Origin: Actinomycetes bacterium
GTDB lineage: Bacteria; Actinomycetota; Acidimicrobiia; IMCC26256; PALSA-610
NCBI GenBank assembly: GCA_025360585.1
Contig: JANYBW010000063.1
Location: 1-54,658, forward strand
Reading direction: 5' to 3'
Length of the DNA stretch: 54,658 nt
Shown: in pieces, positions 15,971 through 24,700 of the stretch
How positions within the stretch are numbered: position 1 is the stretch's first letter
How the letters are laid out: every line of letters starts with the position of its first letter
Program-made: the position numbers and the translations under genes
Notes under the pieces: model-generated
Seen by the model: only the letters and a program-made list of their open reading frames with translations
Databases searched by the model: none
What the model was told of the DNA's origin: nothing

Positions 15971-17617
15971 CTAACGCGAAGCGAGCGCGTTCTCCGCGAG
16001 CCGGCGCGCGATGACCCGCAAACACAACGTTTCGTCCGCGCCTTCAAAAATCGAAAGCACGCGTGCGTCCACGAAATAACGCGACACTGGGAATTCTTCT
16101 GCGTAGCCCATGCCGCCGTGAAGCTGCATTGCCTCGCGCGTCACCCATTCCGCGGCCCGACATACGTAAGCCTTCACCATGGATGCTTCCAGTGTGCCTT
16201 CACCATTGGCCATCATCTTCGCTACCGCGTAGGAGAATTGTCGGCCAGCCTGAATGAGCGCGGCCATGCGCGCGAGTTTTGCTTTGGAAAGCTGGTAGTC
16301 GAAAACGGGAGTGCCGAAGACGTTGCGATCTTGCGCGTAAGCCAGCCCGGCTTCGAAGGCAGCTTGCATGAGCCCAACCGCGCGAGCCGCGGTCTGCAAG
16401 CGGCCGTTTTCGAAGCCGGCCATCTGCAAATAGAAGCCTTTGCCGAGACCGCTTTCTTCGCCGATCAGATTTTCGGCGGGAACGAACCAGTTATCGAACG
16501 CGACTTCGTAGCTGTGCATGCCGCGGTAGCCGATCGTGTCGATCGCTCGACCTTCCAATTTACCCCCGTTTTCTTGAGAGAATTCGAAGTGGTGGCCGGT
16601 GGCTTGCGGTTTTTCAACCAGAAAACACGATAACCCGCGATGCCCGATTGAGCGGTCCGGGTTCGTGCGTGCGAGCACCAACAAAATCGTGGCGCGGCCC
16701 GCGAAGGTACACCAGGTCTTGACTCCGTTGATGACGTAGCCGCCATCGACACGAGTAGCCGCAACGTTTACGCTGGCAACGTCCGAGCCGAAATCCGGTT
16801 CGGTCACCATGATGCCTGCGAGGAGTTCGCCGCTCGCAATCCGCGGTAACCATTGTTGTTTTTGCGCTTCGGTACCGCCAGCTACCACCGCGCGGGTCAG
16901 GATTTCGGGGCGCGTAATCAGCGAACCACCGATACCGAGCGAGGCGCGCGATAGTTCCTCGGTCGAAACAACCATCCCCATGTAATCGCTTTCGCCGCCG
17001 GTCGCGAACCCGTCGTATTCCTCCGGTACGGACAATCCGAATCCGCCGATCTCGGCGAGGGCTTCAAGGATCGACTCGGGAACATCCGCGTTCGTGCGGT
17101 GAACGTGCTCCGCGTGAGGGCGAACTTTGTCGTCACCGAGGCGACGGAACGTTTCGGCAACGAGTTCAAACTCGTCATCGAGATGATTCGGGCCGGTGCC
17201 GGACGTTGCAACCACGTCGCCGAGCGATTCGAGAAACGCGGGCGATCGATAGCGCTCGACGAACGCCATTGCGGTGGCGAGATCTGCGATCGACGAACCC
17301 CAAACGTCGCTGCGACCGAGCAGACGAGTCCCGAGGTCCCAGAGGGCATCCGCAATGTACGCGCACGAAAGCTGGGCTTCGACGCTTCCGTGTTCGGCGT
17401 ATCCCAACATCACCTTGGAACCTTCAACGGCCGCGGCGCCGTGGGCAAGCTCATACGCCAACACCTGATGCTGATCAAGCTTGTCGACCGAAATGCGCCC
17501 GCCATCTTCGGCCAGTGTGGCGAGGCGTTGTGCAGCTCGTTCGATGATGGGGGTCGCAGCATCAACGGCTTGGCGAGCGGCAAGCAGCGCGGAAGGAGCA
17601 TCAAAAGTTTCGGCCAT
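15971..17617 (-). CDS. Acyl-CoA dehydrogenase with N-terminal extension, methylsuccinyl-CoA dehydrogenase-like
   Basis: A 548-residue flavoprotein, about 150 residues longer than ordinary acyl-CoA dehydrogenases. Residues about 1-150 are a helical extension; the ACAD core follows (FGLSVPEEYDGFA, TEPDFGSDVASV, WCTFAGRA, LQLHGGMGYAEEFPVSRYF in shortened form). The C-terminal VLSIFEGADETLCLRVIARRL carries the expected catalytic acidic segment. The size and extension match methylsuccinyl-CoA dehydrogenase (Mcd) of the ethylmalonyl-CoA pathway, which oxidises methylsuccinyl-CoA to mesaconyl-CoA. The neighbouring Mcl1-like lyase strengthens this; a general FadE is the alternative. A TAATCT box lies 9 nt before the ATG. 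Confidence 0.8.
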   Translation of the reverse strand: MAETFDAPSALLAARQAVDAATPIIERAAQRLATLAEDGGRISVDKLDQHQVLAYELAHGAAAVEGSKVMLGYAEHGSVEAQLSCAYIADALWDLGTRLLGRSDVWGSSIADLATAMAFVERYRSPAFLESLGDVVATSGTGPNHLDDEFELVAETFRRLGDDKVRPHAEHVHRTNADVPESILEALAEIGGFGLSVPEEYDGFATGGESDYMGMVVSTEELSRASLGIGGSLITRPEILTRAVVAGGTEAQKQQWLPRIASGELLAGIMVTEPDFGSDVASVNVAATRVDGGYVINGVKTWCTFAGRATILLVLARTNPDRSIGHRGLSCFLVEKPQATGHHFEFSQENGGKLEGRAIDTIGYRGMHSYEVAFDNWFVPAENLIGEESGLGKGFYLQMAGFENGRLQTAARAVGLMQAAFEAGLAYAQDRNVFGTPVFDYQLSKAKLARMAALIQAGRQFSYAVAKMMANGEGTLEASMVKAYVCRAAEWVTREAMQLHGGMGYAEEFPVSRYFVDARVLSIFEGADETLCLRVIARRLAENALASR

Positions 17618-17626
17618 GGCCGCAAA

Positions 17627-17632
17627 GATTAG
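17627..17632 (-). promoter_or_regulatory. Candidate -10 box TAATCT of the Mcd-like gene
   Basis: On the minus strand TAATCT is followed by 9 nt and the ATG at 17617, at the long end of the leaderless spacing seen here. Confidence 0.4.
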
Positions 17633-17671
17633 AGACTGTGGTCGTGTAGCGATGTATTCGGTGCCTTGGCG

Positions 17672-18838
17672 TTATGGGCCCGTGGTTTGTGTCGTCGTGG
17701 TCGACACGTGGCTCACGGTCGTGGTGGCTTTGGCCGCGCTCGTAGTGGAGGCGTGGTTCGTTATGGTTGTCGTGCCCGAACCTACTGTCGTGCTCGACGT
17801 CGACGCGGTCGAGCTGCTTGTGCTGGTCCCGTGATAGCTCGTGGTTGTCGTGGAATATCGCGGATAGGTGTGGTTGGTATACCCAGGGATGCTGCCACCG
17901 TTTTGTTCGATCGTCACGCTGATCGGTTTGCCGCCGGATTGTTTGGTAATGGACCACTGCGTATCGAGGAGCTGCGCCACTTGAAACGCGAGCCAATCGG
18001 CACCGTCGTTGTTGAAGTGAACGCCATCGCCAATGCGCACCCACACGTTGGTTTTATGCAGCGCCGGCATATCGATACGGTTGGTGTAGTGGAGATCTGC
18101 ATCGGCGAACATCGTGTATGCATCGATAAACACAACGTTTTGGTGATGGGTTGCTTCATCGGCCATCAGCTCACTCAGCGCCCGTGCACCGCGTTCGAAA
18201 CCGTTGGGTCGCATCGGGGGAGGGCCAACCCAATACACGGTGCGGTGCTGCGGGCCACCGAGAAGGTCCATCATCTCGCTGACGCGGCGGCGGTATTCCG
18301 GAGTCCAGGTGTCGGCGTTTGAAGTGACGACGCCGGTGTCGTTGGCTCCGATCATGAAGATCGCCACGTCTGGGTTGTTCTGCGACATTTGTAGTGGAGC
18401 TCGCTGGGGCCAATTGCGCAGACCGTGATCATGCAATCCTGACCCAACGCGAAAATCCACGGTGACTTTGACGATGCCCGAAGGCGAGAGCGCATTTCCG
18501 AGCGACGGCCCGAGTTCTCCAGAAAGGGAGTCGCCGCCGACCCACACGCGCAACGGAGTGTCGTGGCTCAGTGGGCGCGGAGGATTGTGCTGCTTGATGA
18601 CATCGATGATCGATTGCGGCTGCTTCGGCTTGGTGTGGATGGTCGTGGTTTGTCCTGGAGTCGTCGACGGCGATGTCGCGGGAGTCTTGGCGTCAGCGTT
18701 GGTATGTAGCGTGTATGCGGTCGCCGCTCCGGCTCCGAGCACAATGACGACGCTTACCGCGATGAGCGCGTTACGGCGAACGTGCCATACGCGAGCCGTT
18801 TCGCGGGCGCGACGAGTTGGTGGAATTTGGTCGCTCAT
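17672..18838 (-). CDS. Membrane-anchored SGNH/GDSL hydrolase with Ser/Thr-rich tail
   Basis: A 388-residue protein with a basic N-terminus, one transmembrane helix (about 25-45), a Thr/Pro linker and an extracytoplasmic SGNH domain. Block I is VWVGGDSLSGELGPSLG (Ser near 104), block III FMIGANDTGVV and block V GDGVHFNNDGADWLA with the catalytic Asp/His, so unlike the lipoprotein at 5641 the active site is intact. It resembles DUF459-type SGNH proteins implicated in envelope polysaccharide deacetylation. The last about 60 residues are almost only Ser, Thr and Ala, a possible glycosylated or wall-embedded tail. Confidence 0.88.
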   Translation of the reverse strand: MSDQIPPTRRARETARVWHVRRNALIAVSVVIVLGAGAATAYTLHTNADAKTPATSPSTTPGQTTTIHTKPKQPQSIIDVIKQHNPPRPLSHDTPLRVWVGGDSLSGELGPSLGNALSPSGIVKVTVDFRVGSGLHDHGLRNWPQRAPLQMSQNNPDVAIFMIGANDTGVVTSNADTWTPEYRRRVSEMMDLLGGPQHRTVYWVGPPPMRPNGFERGARALSELMADEATHHQNVVFIDAYTMFADADLHYTNRIDMPALHKTNVWVRIGDGVHFNNDGADWLAFQVAQLLDTQWSITKQSGGKPISVTIEQNGGSIPGYTNHTYPRYSTTTTSYHGTSTSSSTASTSSTTVGSGTTTITNHASTTSAAKATTTVSHVSTTTTQTTGP

Positions 18839-18931
18839 TCGCTGCGGGATCGTAGTTGGCGACGGTCAGCCCGGTCAGTCAGCGGTTGTGAAGTCGTCCG
18901 GTTGCTGTAGCCGCAGAGCGGTCCGGCCCGG

Positions 18932-20791
18932 TTAGAGCAGGCTCCCGCCGAGCTGCGTTCGAGTGAGCTCGGCGTACATTCCATCAAGCTCGAGGAGCTC
19001 GCGGTGGCGCCCCTGTTCCACGATCTGGCCGTGATCGATCACCAGAATCTGGTCAGCATCGACGACGGTCGAGAGCCGGTGCGCGATCACGATCGCGGTG
19101 CGGTTCGTGAGCACAGTTTCGAGAGCGCGCTGGATCGCGGCTTCGGATTCGGAATCTAAGTGTGCGGTTGCTTCATCAAGGATGATCACCGTCGGATCTT
19201 TGAGTAGCACGCGTGCGATCGCGAGGCGTTGCTTCTCTCCACCCGACATGCGATGTCCGCGTTCGCCGACGATGGTGGCCAATCCCTCGGGCAGCGACTT
19301 GACGAGGTCGTCGATGCGTGCTGCTTCGAGTGCGGACCAAAGTTCCGCATCGGAGGCGTCTGGTTTTGCGTACAGCAAATTTGAGCGGATGGATTCGTGA
19401 AACAAATGCGGGTCTTGGGCCACAAATCCGATCGTGTCGTGCAAGGACTCTTGGGTCACGCTGCGAACGTCAACACCATCGATGAACACTGCGCCTTCAG
19501 TTGCTTCGTGGATACGGGCAATCAACATGGCGATCGTGGTTTTGCCCGCGCCACTTGGCCCGACGAGCGCGTACGTCTGTCCGGCTTCGACCGTGAACGA
19601 AAGGTCGTTCAGGATCCAATCGCTGGGGCCTTGATCAGGGTTCCCGGTTCCTTCGAGTGAGGCAATGGAAATCTCCGATGCGGGAGGGTGACGGAAACGA
19701 ACATGTGAGAACTCGATGCGTCCAGTGGGTGATTGCAAGACGGCAGCATCCTCGCGATCGGCGATCGAGGCAGGAAAGTTCAGTACCTCGAAGACTCGTT
19801 CAAAACTCACCATCGCGGTCAAAACATCGACGCGTGTATTCGTAAGTTGCGCGAGCGGTTGGTAAATCTGGTTCACGTACAAAAAGAATGCACCGACCGT
19901 GCCGGTGCTAATCGTCTTGTTAATTGCGAGGCGACCGCCGACCCAATAGACCACCGCGGTTCCAACCGCGGCCACCAGCCCAAGCACGACGAAAAGGACG
20001 CGTGAGTACATCGCGGACTTCACGCCGCTGTCTCGAACACCTGCCGCTCGGCTCGAAAAAGCTGCGCGTTCGCGGTCGCGGTGCCCGAATAGTTTCACGA
20101 GTAACGCTCCCGACACGTTGAACCGTTCAGCGGTCATCGTGTTCATCTCTGCGTTGAGCGTCATCTGTTGGCGCGTGATGCGCTGCAACGGCGGGCCGAT
20201 TCTTCGGGCGGGGTAGATGAATGCGGGGAGCACGATGAGGGTCAAGATTGTGAGGCGCCACTCAAAGGCAACCATCACCGTCAATGTGACCACCAAGGTA
20301 ATGACATTCGAAACAACCGTCCCCAGGGTATTCGTCACGGCTTGCTGCGCACCGATGACATCGTTGTTCAACCGTGACTGCAACGATCCAGTTTGGGTAC
20401 GGGTAAAAAATGCGACCGGCAAACTTTGTACATGATCAAACAACGCAACTCGAAGATCGTGGATCAACCCTTCGCCGATACGAGCCGAGAGCCAGCGCTG
20501 CAACAGCGATAACGCTGCGTTCGCAATTGCGAGAATGACGGCTCCGACCGCCAATGTAGTGACCAATGAACGGTTCGAATGCGGGATCGCGTTGTCCAGC
20601 AGCGATTTGAACAACAACGGCGGCAATACGCCCGCGATTGACCCCGCGATGACCGCAATGACGAAACCGATGACGGCACGCCGATACGGTTGCAAAAAGA
20701 CGAACACCCGAGCCCAAACAGTGCGGTCAATGCGTTTGGCCTTGAGACCTTTACGGTCGTGGCGGAAGCTCATCGCAGTCATGTGATCCAT
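18932..20791 (-). CDS. ABC exporter, fused permease-ATPase (half-transporter)
   Basis: A 619-residue type IV ABC exporter. Six transmembrane helices occupy about residues 25-310 and the nucleotide-binding domain follows: Walker A GPSGAGKTT, Q-loop FVAQDPHLFHE, signature MSGGEKQ, Walker B VIILDEATAHLD and H-loop VIAHRLST. All catalytic residues are intact, so it can work as a homodimer. The NBD carries an unusual insert of about 25 residues before Walker A (ASEISIASLEGTGNPDQGPSD region). The start at 20791 follows a TACGGT box by 8 nt; other in-frame ATGs at 20782 and 20773 are possible. Substrate (lipid, drug or peptide) is unknown. Confidence 0.9.
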   Translation of the reverse strand: MDHMTAMSFRHDRKGLKAKRIDRTVWARVFVFLQPYRRAVIGFVIAVIAGSIAGVLPPLLFKSLLDNAIPHSNRSLVTTLAVGAVILAIANAALSLLQRWLSARIGEGLIHDLRVALFDHVQSLPVAFFTRTQTGSLQSRLNNDVIGAQQAVTNTLGTVVSNVITLVVTLTVMVAFEWRLTILTLIVLPAFIYPARRIGPPLQRITRQQMTLNAEMNTMTAERFNVSGALLVKLFGHRDRERAAFSSRAAGVRDSGVKSAMYSRVLFVVLGLVAAVGTAVVYWVGGRLAINKTISTGTVGAFFLYVNQIYQPLAQLTNTRVDVLTAMVSFERVFEVLNFPASIADREDAAVLQSPTGRIEFSHVRFRHPPASEISIASLEGTGNPDQGPSDWILNDLSFTVEAGQTYALVGPSGAGKTTIAMLIARIHEATEGAVFIDGVDVRSVTQESLHDTIGFVAQDPHLFHESIRSNLLYAKPDASDAELWSALEAARIDDLVKSLPEGLATIVGERGHRMSGGEKQRLAIARVLLKDPTVIILDEATAHLDSESEAAIQRALETVLTNRTAIVIAHRLSTVVDADQILVIDHGQIVEQGRHRELLELDGMYAELTRTQLGGSLL

Positions 20792-20799
20792 CGCTGCGC

Positions 20800-20805
20800 A
20801 CCGTA
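20800..20805 (-). promoter_or_regulatory. Candidate -10 box TACGGT of the ABC exporter
   Basis: On the minus strand TACGGT is followed by 8 nt and the ATG at 20791. Confidence 0.45.
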
Positions 20806-20845
20806 GTTGGAGGCTTCGAACGAATCCTGTGCGAGACTCCAAGCC

Positions 20846-21988
20846 ATGTTCACGCCAACTGATCCTGAGGTGCGCGCCGAAGTCATCGAGACGGTGCGCA
20901 AGTTTGTAGCCAAGGAAGTCATTCCGGTTGCTTCTGAGCTTGAGCGCGCTGACACGTACCCAGAAGCGATCGTGGAACAAATGAAGGGCCTCGGGCTATT
21001 CGGGGTCATGATTCCGCAGGAATACGGCGGCTTGGGTCTGGATTTGCTGACCTATATCGGCATCATTGAAGAGCTCGCATACGGATGGATGTCATTGTCG
21101 GGTGTCGTGAACACGCACACGATCGCGGCGATCATCATCGAGATGCAAGGCACAGACGCGCAAAAGCAGCGTTGGCTACCGGGGCTCGCGCTCGGCGAAC
21201 CGCGCGGTTGTTTGTCGCTTTCGGAAGCCGACGCCGGCACCGATACCCGCAACATCTCCTGCAAAGCCGCCCTCGACGGCGACGAATACGTCGTGAACGG
21301 GACCAAAATGTGGGTCACGAACGGTGAGCGCGCGGGCCTGGTGGCCCTTGCCGCCCGCACCGAAGAGGGCATCTCCTGTTTTATGGTCGAAAAGGTTACG
21401 GGATCTCGTTCGGGCGGCATCGAAGTATCAAAAAACGTCGGCAAACTCGGGTACAAAGGGGTCGAGACGGTCGAGATGATCTACACCGATCATCGCATTC
21501 CCGCCGACGCACTGATTGGCGACGCTGGCCGCGGATTGGGCTACTTCCTTTCGGCGTTAGAAATTGGCCGGATCAACATCGCAGCACGAGCGGTAGGGGT
21601 CGCTCGAGCGTCGTTTGACGCAGCCTTGGCGTACGCGAAGCAGCGCCACACGATGGGTAAGCCAATCGCAGAACACCAATCGATCCAGATCAAACTCGCC
21701 GATATGGCGACCCGCCTCGAAGCCGCCCGGCTGCTCACGCTCAGCGCGGCAGAGAAGCGACAAGCCGGCGAGCGCGCGGATGTCGAAGCTGGGATGGCAA
21801 AGCTGTTCGCTAGCGAAGCAGCCTTCGAAAACGCCACGGACGCGATGCGCATCCACGGGGGAGTCGGCTACACCACCGAATTGCCCGTAGAACGATATTT
21901 CCGTGACGCTCCACTGATGATCATCGGCGAAGGCACCAACGAGATCCAGCGCCTCGTGATAGCTCGGGGCCTCCTGTCGCGGTCGTAG
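20846..21988 (+). CDS. Acyl-CoA dehydrogenase (short/branched-chain type)
   Basis: A 380-residue standard-length flavoprotein. Visible motifs are LGLFGVMIPQEYGGLG, CLSLSEADAGTDTRN in the first signature region, KMWVTNG at the FAD site, the second signature DAMRIHGGVGYTTELPVERYFRDA, and the catalytic Glu in IGEGTNEIQRLVIARGLL. It catalyses alpha,beta-dehydrogenation of an acyl-CoA. It is followed after 72 bp by a MaoC-like hydratase, the arrangement found in actinobacterial ethylmalonyl-CoA and leucine/branched-acid gene groups. The start at 20846 lacks a good RBS; GAGACT 7 nt upstream is a poor -10. Confidence 0.93.
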   Translation: MFTPTDPEVRAEVIETVRKFVAKEVIPVASELERADTYPEAIVEQMKGLGLFGVMIPQEYGGLGLDLLTYIGIIEELAYGWMSLSGVVNTHTIAAIIIEMQGTDAQKQRWLPGLALGEPRGCLSLSEADAGTDTRNISCKAALDGDEYVVNGTKMWVTNGERAGLVALAARTEEGISCFMVEKVTGSRSGGIEVSKNVGKLGYKGVETVEMIYTDHRIPADALIGDAGRGLGYFLSALEIGRINIAARAVGVARASFDAALAYAKQRHTMGKPIAEHQSIQIKLADMATRLEAARLLTLSAAEKRQAGERADVEAGMAKLFASEAAFENATDAMRIHGGVGYTTELPVERYFRDAPLMIIGEGTNEIQRLVIARGLLSRS

Positions 21989-22060
21989 TCGTTGCGACAG
22001 CCCGGTGCTCCGGCGGGCTCGATTCCCCCGTTTATGCTCGTCGCGGGCACAATCGCGATT

Positions 22061-22555
22061 ATGACGATTCACGAACGCCCCTTTGGCCGCTGCTTCGAAG
22101 ACTTCGAAATCGACGACGTCTACCGCCACTGGCCCGGCAAAACCATCACCGAAGCCGAAGACCACCTGTTTTGCATGATGACGATGAATCACCACCCGCT
22201 GCACACCGACGAGTGGTTCGCCGAACAATCGTCGCCGTTCAAAAAAAACGTCGTCGTGGGCAACCTCGTGTATTCGATCGTGCTCGGCCAAAGCGTCCCC
22301 GATGTGAGCGGCCAAGCAATCGCGAACCTCGAAATCGAGACCTTGCAACACAAAAAACCTACTTTCCACGGCGATACGATCTATTCCGAGACCCGAGTCC
22401 TCGACAAAAAAGAATCGTCCTCCAAACCCGACCGCGGCATCGTGACTGTTGAGACCTTCGGCTACAACCAACGGGGCGAAGAAGTCTGTTACTTCCGGCG
22501 CCGCGTCATGGTCTGGAAAAAGGCCTCAGCACCAGCCCGCCAACGGCCCTATTGA
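22061..22555 (+). CDS. MaoC-like dehydratase, possible mesaconyl-CoA hydratase
   Basis: A 164-residue single-hotdog MaoC protein (FGRCFEDFEIDDVYRHWPGKTITEAEDHLF, then VVVGNLVYSIVLGQSVPDVSG, ANLEIETLQHKKPTFHGDTIYSETRVLDKKES). In (R)-enoyl-CoA hydratases the active-site segment is DxNPxH; here it reads MTMNHHPLH, so the Asp position is Asn, as I recall for the actinobacterial group found beside ethylmalonyl-CoA pathway genes. It probably hydrates an enoyl-CoA made by the upstream dehydrogenase, with which it is likely co-transcribed. The ATG at 22061 was chosen to match the typical N-terminus. Confidence 0.85.
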   Translation: MTIHERPFGRCFEDFEIDDVYRHWPGKTITEAEDHLFCMMTMNHHPLHTDEWFAEQSSPFKKNVVVGNLVYSIVLGQSVPDVSGQAIANLEIETLQHKKPTFHGDTIYSETRVLDKKESSSKPDRGIVTVETFGYNQRGEEVCYFRRRVMVWKKASAPARQRPY

Positions 22556-22569
22556 TTGCGCGTGTCTTT

Positions 22570-22650
22570 TGCGCCTGCTTCGCCTGGCGCTGCGAGTGGC
22601 TCCGCCCCCATGTTGCTCATTCTTCGCTCCTGGGCTGCTGCCGCCACCGC
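22570..22650 (+). repeat. Interspersed intergenic repeat, copy C
   Basis: About 81 bp beginning 15 bp after the MaoC stop. It aligns end to end with 9832-9913: TGCGCCTGCT, CGCC, GGCGC, GCGAGTG, TTGCTC, TCGCTCCTG, GCT and CACCGC are shared in order with equal spacing apart from one base. Confidence 0.7.
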
Positions 22651-22745
22651 CTTGCTCCGCGGCGGCGCCCTGGCGGGACGCTCCCTGTTGGATTGGTCGG
22701 TCGACTCGCCTTGCTCCGCGGCGGCGCCCTGGCGGGACGCTCCCT
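22648..22745 (+). repeat. Exact 39-bp direct repeat (two copies) in the MaoC-MBL spacer
   Basis: 22648-22686 and 22707-22745 are identical (CGCCTTGCTCCGCGGCGG, then CGCCCTGGCGGGACGCTCCCT), separated by 20 bp. The second half resembles a block at about 8614-8632. The whole 263-bp gap from 22556 to 22818 is GC-rich and holds no credible gene. Confidence 0.9.
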
Positions 22746-22805
22746 TCTTGGGTGACGGGGGGCGCAGTTGGGGCTGGGTTGCTTTGTAAATCGTCGATCG
22801 GTCGG

Positions 22806-22811
22806 TAGTGT
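22806..22811 (+). promoter_or_regulatory. Candidate -10 box TAGTGT of the MBL gene at 22819
   Basis: TAGTGT is followed by 7 nt and the ATG; no Shine-Dalgarno sequence is seen. Confidence 0.45.
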
Positions 22812-22818
22812 CGGGGCT

Positions 22819-23688
22819 ATGACTGGCTCCGGGGGGATCCGCGTGACATTTTGGGGCGTACGGGGCTCTACCCCGTGCGCTGGACACCAATACGCCCGTT
22901 ACGGCGGGAACTCCTCGTGTGTCGTGCTCGAAGTCGACGGTGAGGCGCCGATTGTTTTTGATCTCGGCACTGGTCTGCGCCCTTACGGCGAGGCGCTCGG
23001 CGGCGCTGCCCATCCTTACCGTGCGACCATGTTGTTGACTCACCTGCACTGGGATCATGTTCAGGGGCTGCCGTTTTTTACACCGCTGCAACACCCAGAT
23101 TCACTCGTCGATATTTACGGTCCGACACAAGCCGACGCTGAACTCGGCGTGGTGTTTTCAGGGATGATGCAACCGCCATACTTTCCGATCACGCATGAAC
23201 AACTCGCGGGCGATATCCGCTGGCACGGAATCGTCGACGACGACTTTCCCGCCGGCAACGCGAAGATCCGCGCTCGCAGCGTTCGTCACGTCGGCGCGAC
23301 GCTTGGTTATCGCGTCGAATGGAACGGCGCGATCGTGGTCTATATCTCCGACCACGGCCAAGGCTGTGGCGCACCCGATTGCGACGACTTTGTGCCTCCC
23401 GATGTGTTGGAGCTCTGCGATGGTGCGGATCTCGTGATCCATGACGCCCAACACACCGTCGATGAATTCGAAGCAAAACGTGCGTGGGGTCACTGCACTA
23501 ATGAGTACGCGCTGCTGGTCGCGCAAAGCGCGCGTGCGAGGACGCTCGCGCTGTTTCATCACTGTCCGAGTCACAGCGACGACAAGATTGACGAAATGCT
23601 GCGTTCGACCCAAGAATTGAGCGCTCGCGTGAACGGCCCCCGTATCATTGCCGCAGCCGAAGGAACTGTGCTGACGATCGGGGCTTGA
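22819..23688 (+). CDS. MBL-fold metal-dependent hydrolase (PhnP/phosphodiesterase-like)
   Basis: A 289-residue protein. VTFWGVRGSTPCAG at the N-terminus followed by RYGGNSSCVVLEV and FDLGTGLR is the opening of the MBL group that includes PhnP, Lipoyl/cAMP phosphodiesterase-like and RNase Z-related proteins. The metal motif is LTHLHWDHVQGLPFF near residue 78; additional ligands are probably in SVRHVG, ISDHG, VIHDAQHT and LFHHCPSHSD. It cleaves phosphoesters in characterised relatives; the substrate is not defined here. It is followed after 29 bp by a flavin reductase gene on the same strand. Confidence 0.88.
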   Translation: MTGSGGIRVTFWGVRGSTPCAGHQYARYGGNSSCVVLEVDGEAPIVFDLGTGLRPYGEALGGAAHPYRATMLLTHLHWDHVQGLPFFTPLQHPDSLVDIYGPTQADAELGVVFSGMMQPPYFPITHEQLAGDIRWHGIVDDDFPAGNAKIRARSVRHVGATLGYRVEWNGAIVVYISDHGQGCGAPDCDDFVPPDVLELCDGADLVIHDAQHTVDEFEAKRAWGHCTNEYALLVAQSARARTLALFHHCPSHSDDKIDEMLRSTQELSARVNGPRIIAAAEGTVLTIGA

Positions 23689-23717
23689 ACAATGTGTGAC
23701 GAGTCGATAGGGGTCCA

Positions 23718-24218
23718 ATGATGAGCGACCTCCAGCGTGGGTTGGCGCCCGACGGCGCCACGATGCGAACCGTGATGGGCCATTTTGGGACCGGTGTAAC
23801 TGTGGTGACGGCGATGGTTGATGGCGAGCCGATCGGCATGGCGTGCAATTCGTTTACCTCGTTGTCGCTCGAGCCCGCGCTCGTGCTGTTTTGTGCCGCG
23901 AAATCATCGAGCACGTGGCCGAAGATCCAGGTCGCGAAGCACTACTGCGTCAACATCCTCGCCGAATCTGGCGAAGAGCTTTGCCGGACTTTCGCGATGA
24001 AAAGCGCAGCCGAACGCTACGACGGTGTGGGGTATGCGCCTGCCATTACCGGTGCGCCCGTTTTAAATGACGCGTTGGCCTATATCGATTGTGAAATCGA
24101 GAGTGAATACGACGGCGGGGATCACGTCATCGTGGTCGGGCGGGTCGTGGAGCTGGGGTACCGCGACGGCGCTCCACTGATGTATTTCCGTGGCGGATAC
24201 GGCCGATATTCAGTGTGA
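23718..24218 (+). CDS. Flavin reductase-like protein (FMN-binding split barrel)
   Basis: A 166-residue protein of the HpaC/DIM6 flavin reductase family: MRTVMGHFGTGVTVVTAMVDGEPIGMACNSFTSLSLEPALVLFC at residues about 14-58 is the flavin-binding core, and DHVIVVGRVVEL and PLMYFRGGYGRY close the barrel. It would reduce FMN or FAD with NAD(P)H for a partner monooxygenase. Start could be either of two adjacent ATGs (23718 or 23721) after AGGGG. The TGA overlaps the GTG of the next gene (GTGA). Confidence 0.9.
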   Translation: MMSDLQRGLAPDGATMRTVMGHFGTGVTVVTAMVDGEPIGMACNSFTSLSLEPALVLFCAAKSSSTWPKIQVAKHYCVNILAESGEELCRTFAMKSAAERYDGVGYAPAITGAPVLNDALAYIDCEIESEYDGGDHVIVVGRVVELGYRDGAPLMYFRGGYGRYSV

Positions 24219-24700
24219 GCTTCGGTATCGCCATCGCGCTGATCTCACGCGGGGTCCTTGCTGGTGTGTTTGGCGTCTCCGCGGTGGCGAAATTTCGCGA
24301 CCGAACCGCCACTCGCGCCGCGCTGCGCGCATCGGGTCTCCCCGAGAATATGGATCGCAGCCTCGCCATAATCGAAGGCTTCACCGCGTTTGGTCTCGTG
24401 ATGGAGCGCCACACTGCCTGGTCGGCGTTCGTTGCCTGCACGCTGTTGACTGCATTCACCGTATTTGTGATCGTGCAACTGCACAGCGGCAATCGAGCGC
24501 CGTGTGCGTGTTTTGGAAACGCGGCTATGAGCCGACCCACCGACGGATTGACCGTCGCTCGCAACCTGGCCCTGGTGGCGATGGCTGTACTCGCAACCGG
24601 GTCGACGGGACGAGACCAGTGGTTGGTCTGGGCCGTCGCGGCAGTCGTTGCCGGCGTTATGAACGCCGTGAGCGCAGCAGGTGCCAGAGCGGCTCGCTGA
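24215..24700 (+). CDS. MauE/DoxX-family integral membrane protein
   Basis: A 161-residue protein with about four transmembrane helices. The segment FGVSAVAKFRDR after helix 1 and the conserved PCACFGNAAMS loop (two Cys) are typical of MauE, which helps form disulfides during methylamine dehydrogenase maturation, and of related DoxX proteins. The GTG start overlaps the flavin reductase stop. Its last 44 bp overlap the convergent DUF4395 gene, another small membrane protein, and both could act in envelope thiol chemistry; this is inference. Confidence 0.8.
   Translation: MSFGIAIALISRGVLAGVFGVSAVAKFRDRTATRAALRASGLPENMDRSLAIIEGFTAFGLVMERHTAWSAFVACTLLTAFTVFVIVQLHSGNRAPCACFGNAAMSRPTDGLTVARNLALVAMAVLATGSTGRDQWLVWAVAAVVAGVMNAVSAAGARAAR

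Noticed and set aside
22005-22040. tRNA T-arm-like string (GGCGGGCTCGATTCCCCC)
   Set aside because: The loop does not match TTCRANY and no acceptor, D or anticodon arms can be formed around it.
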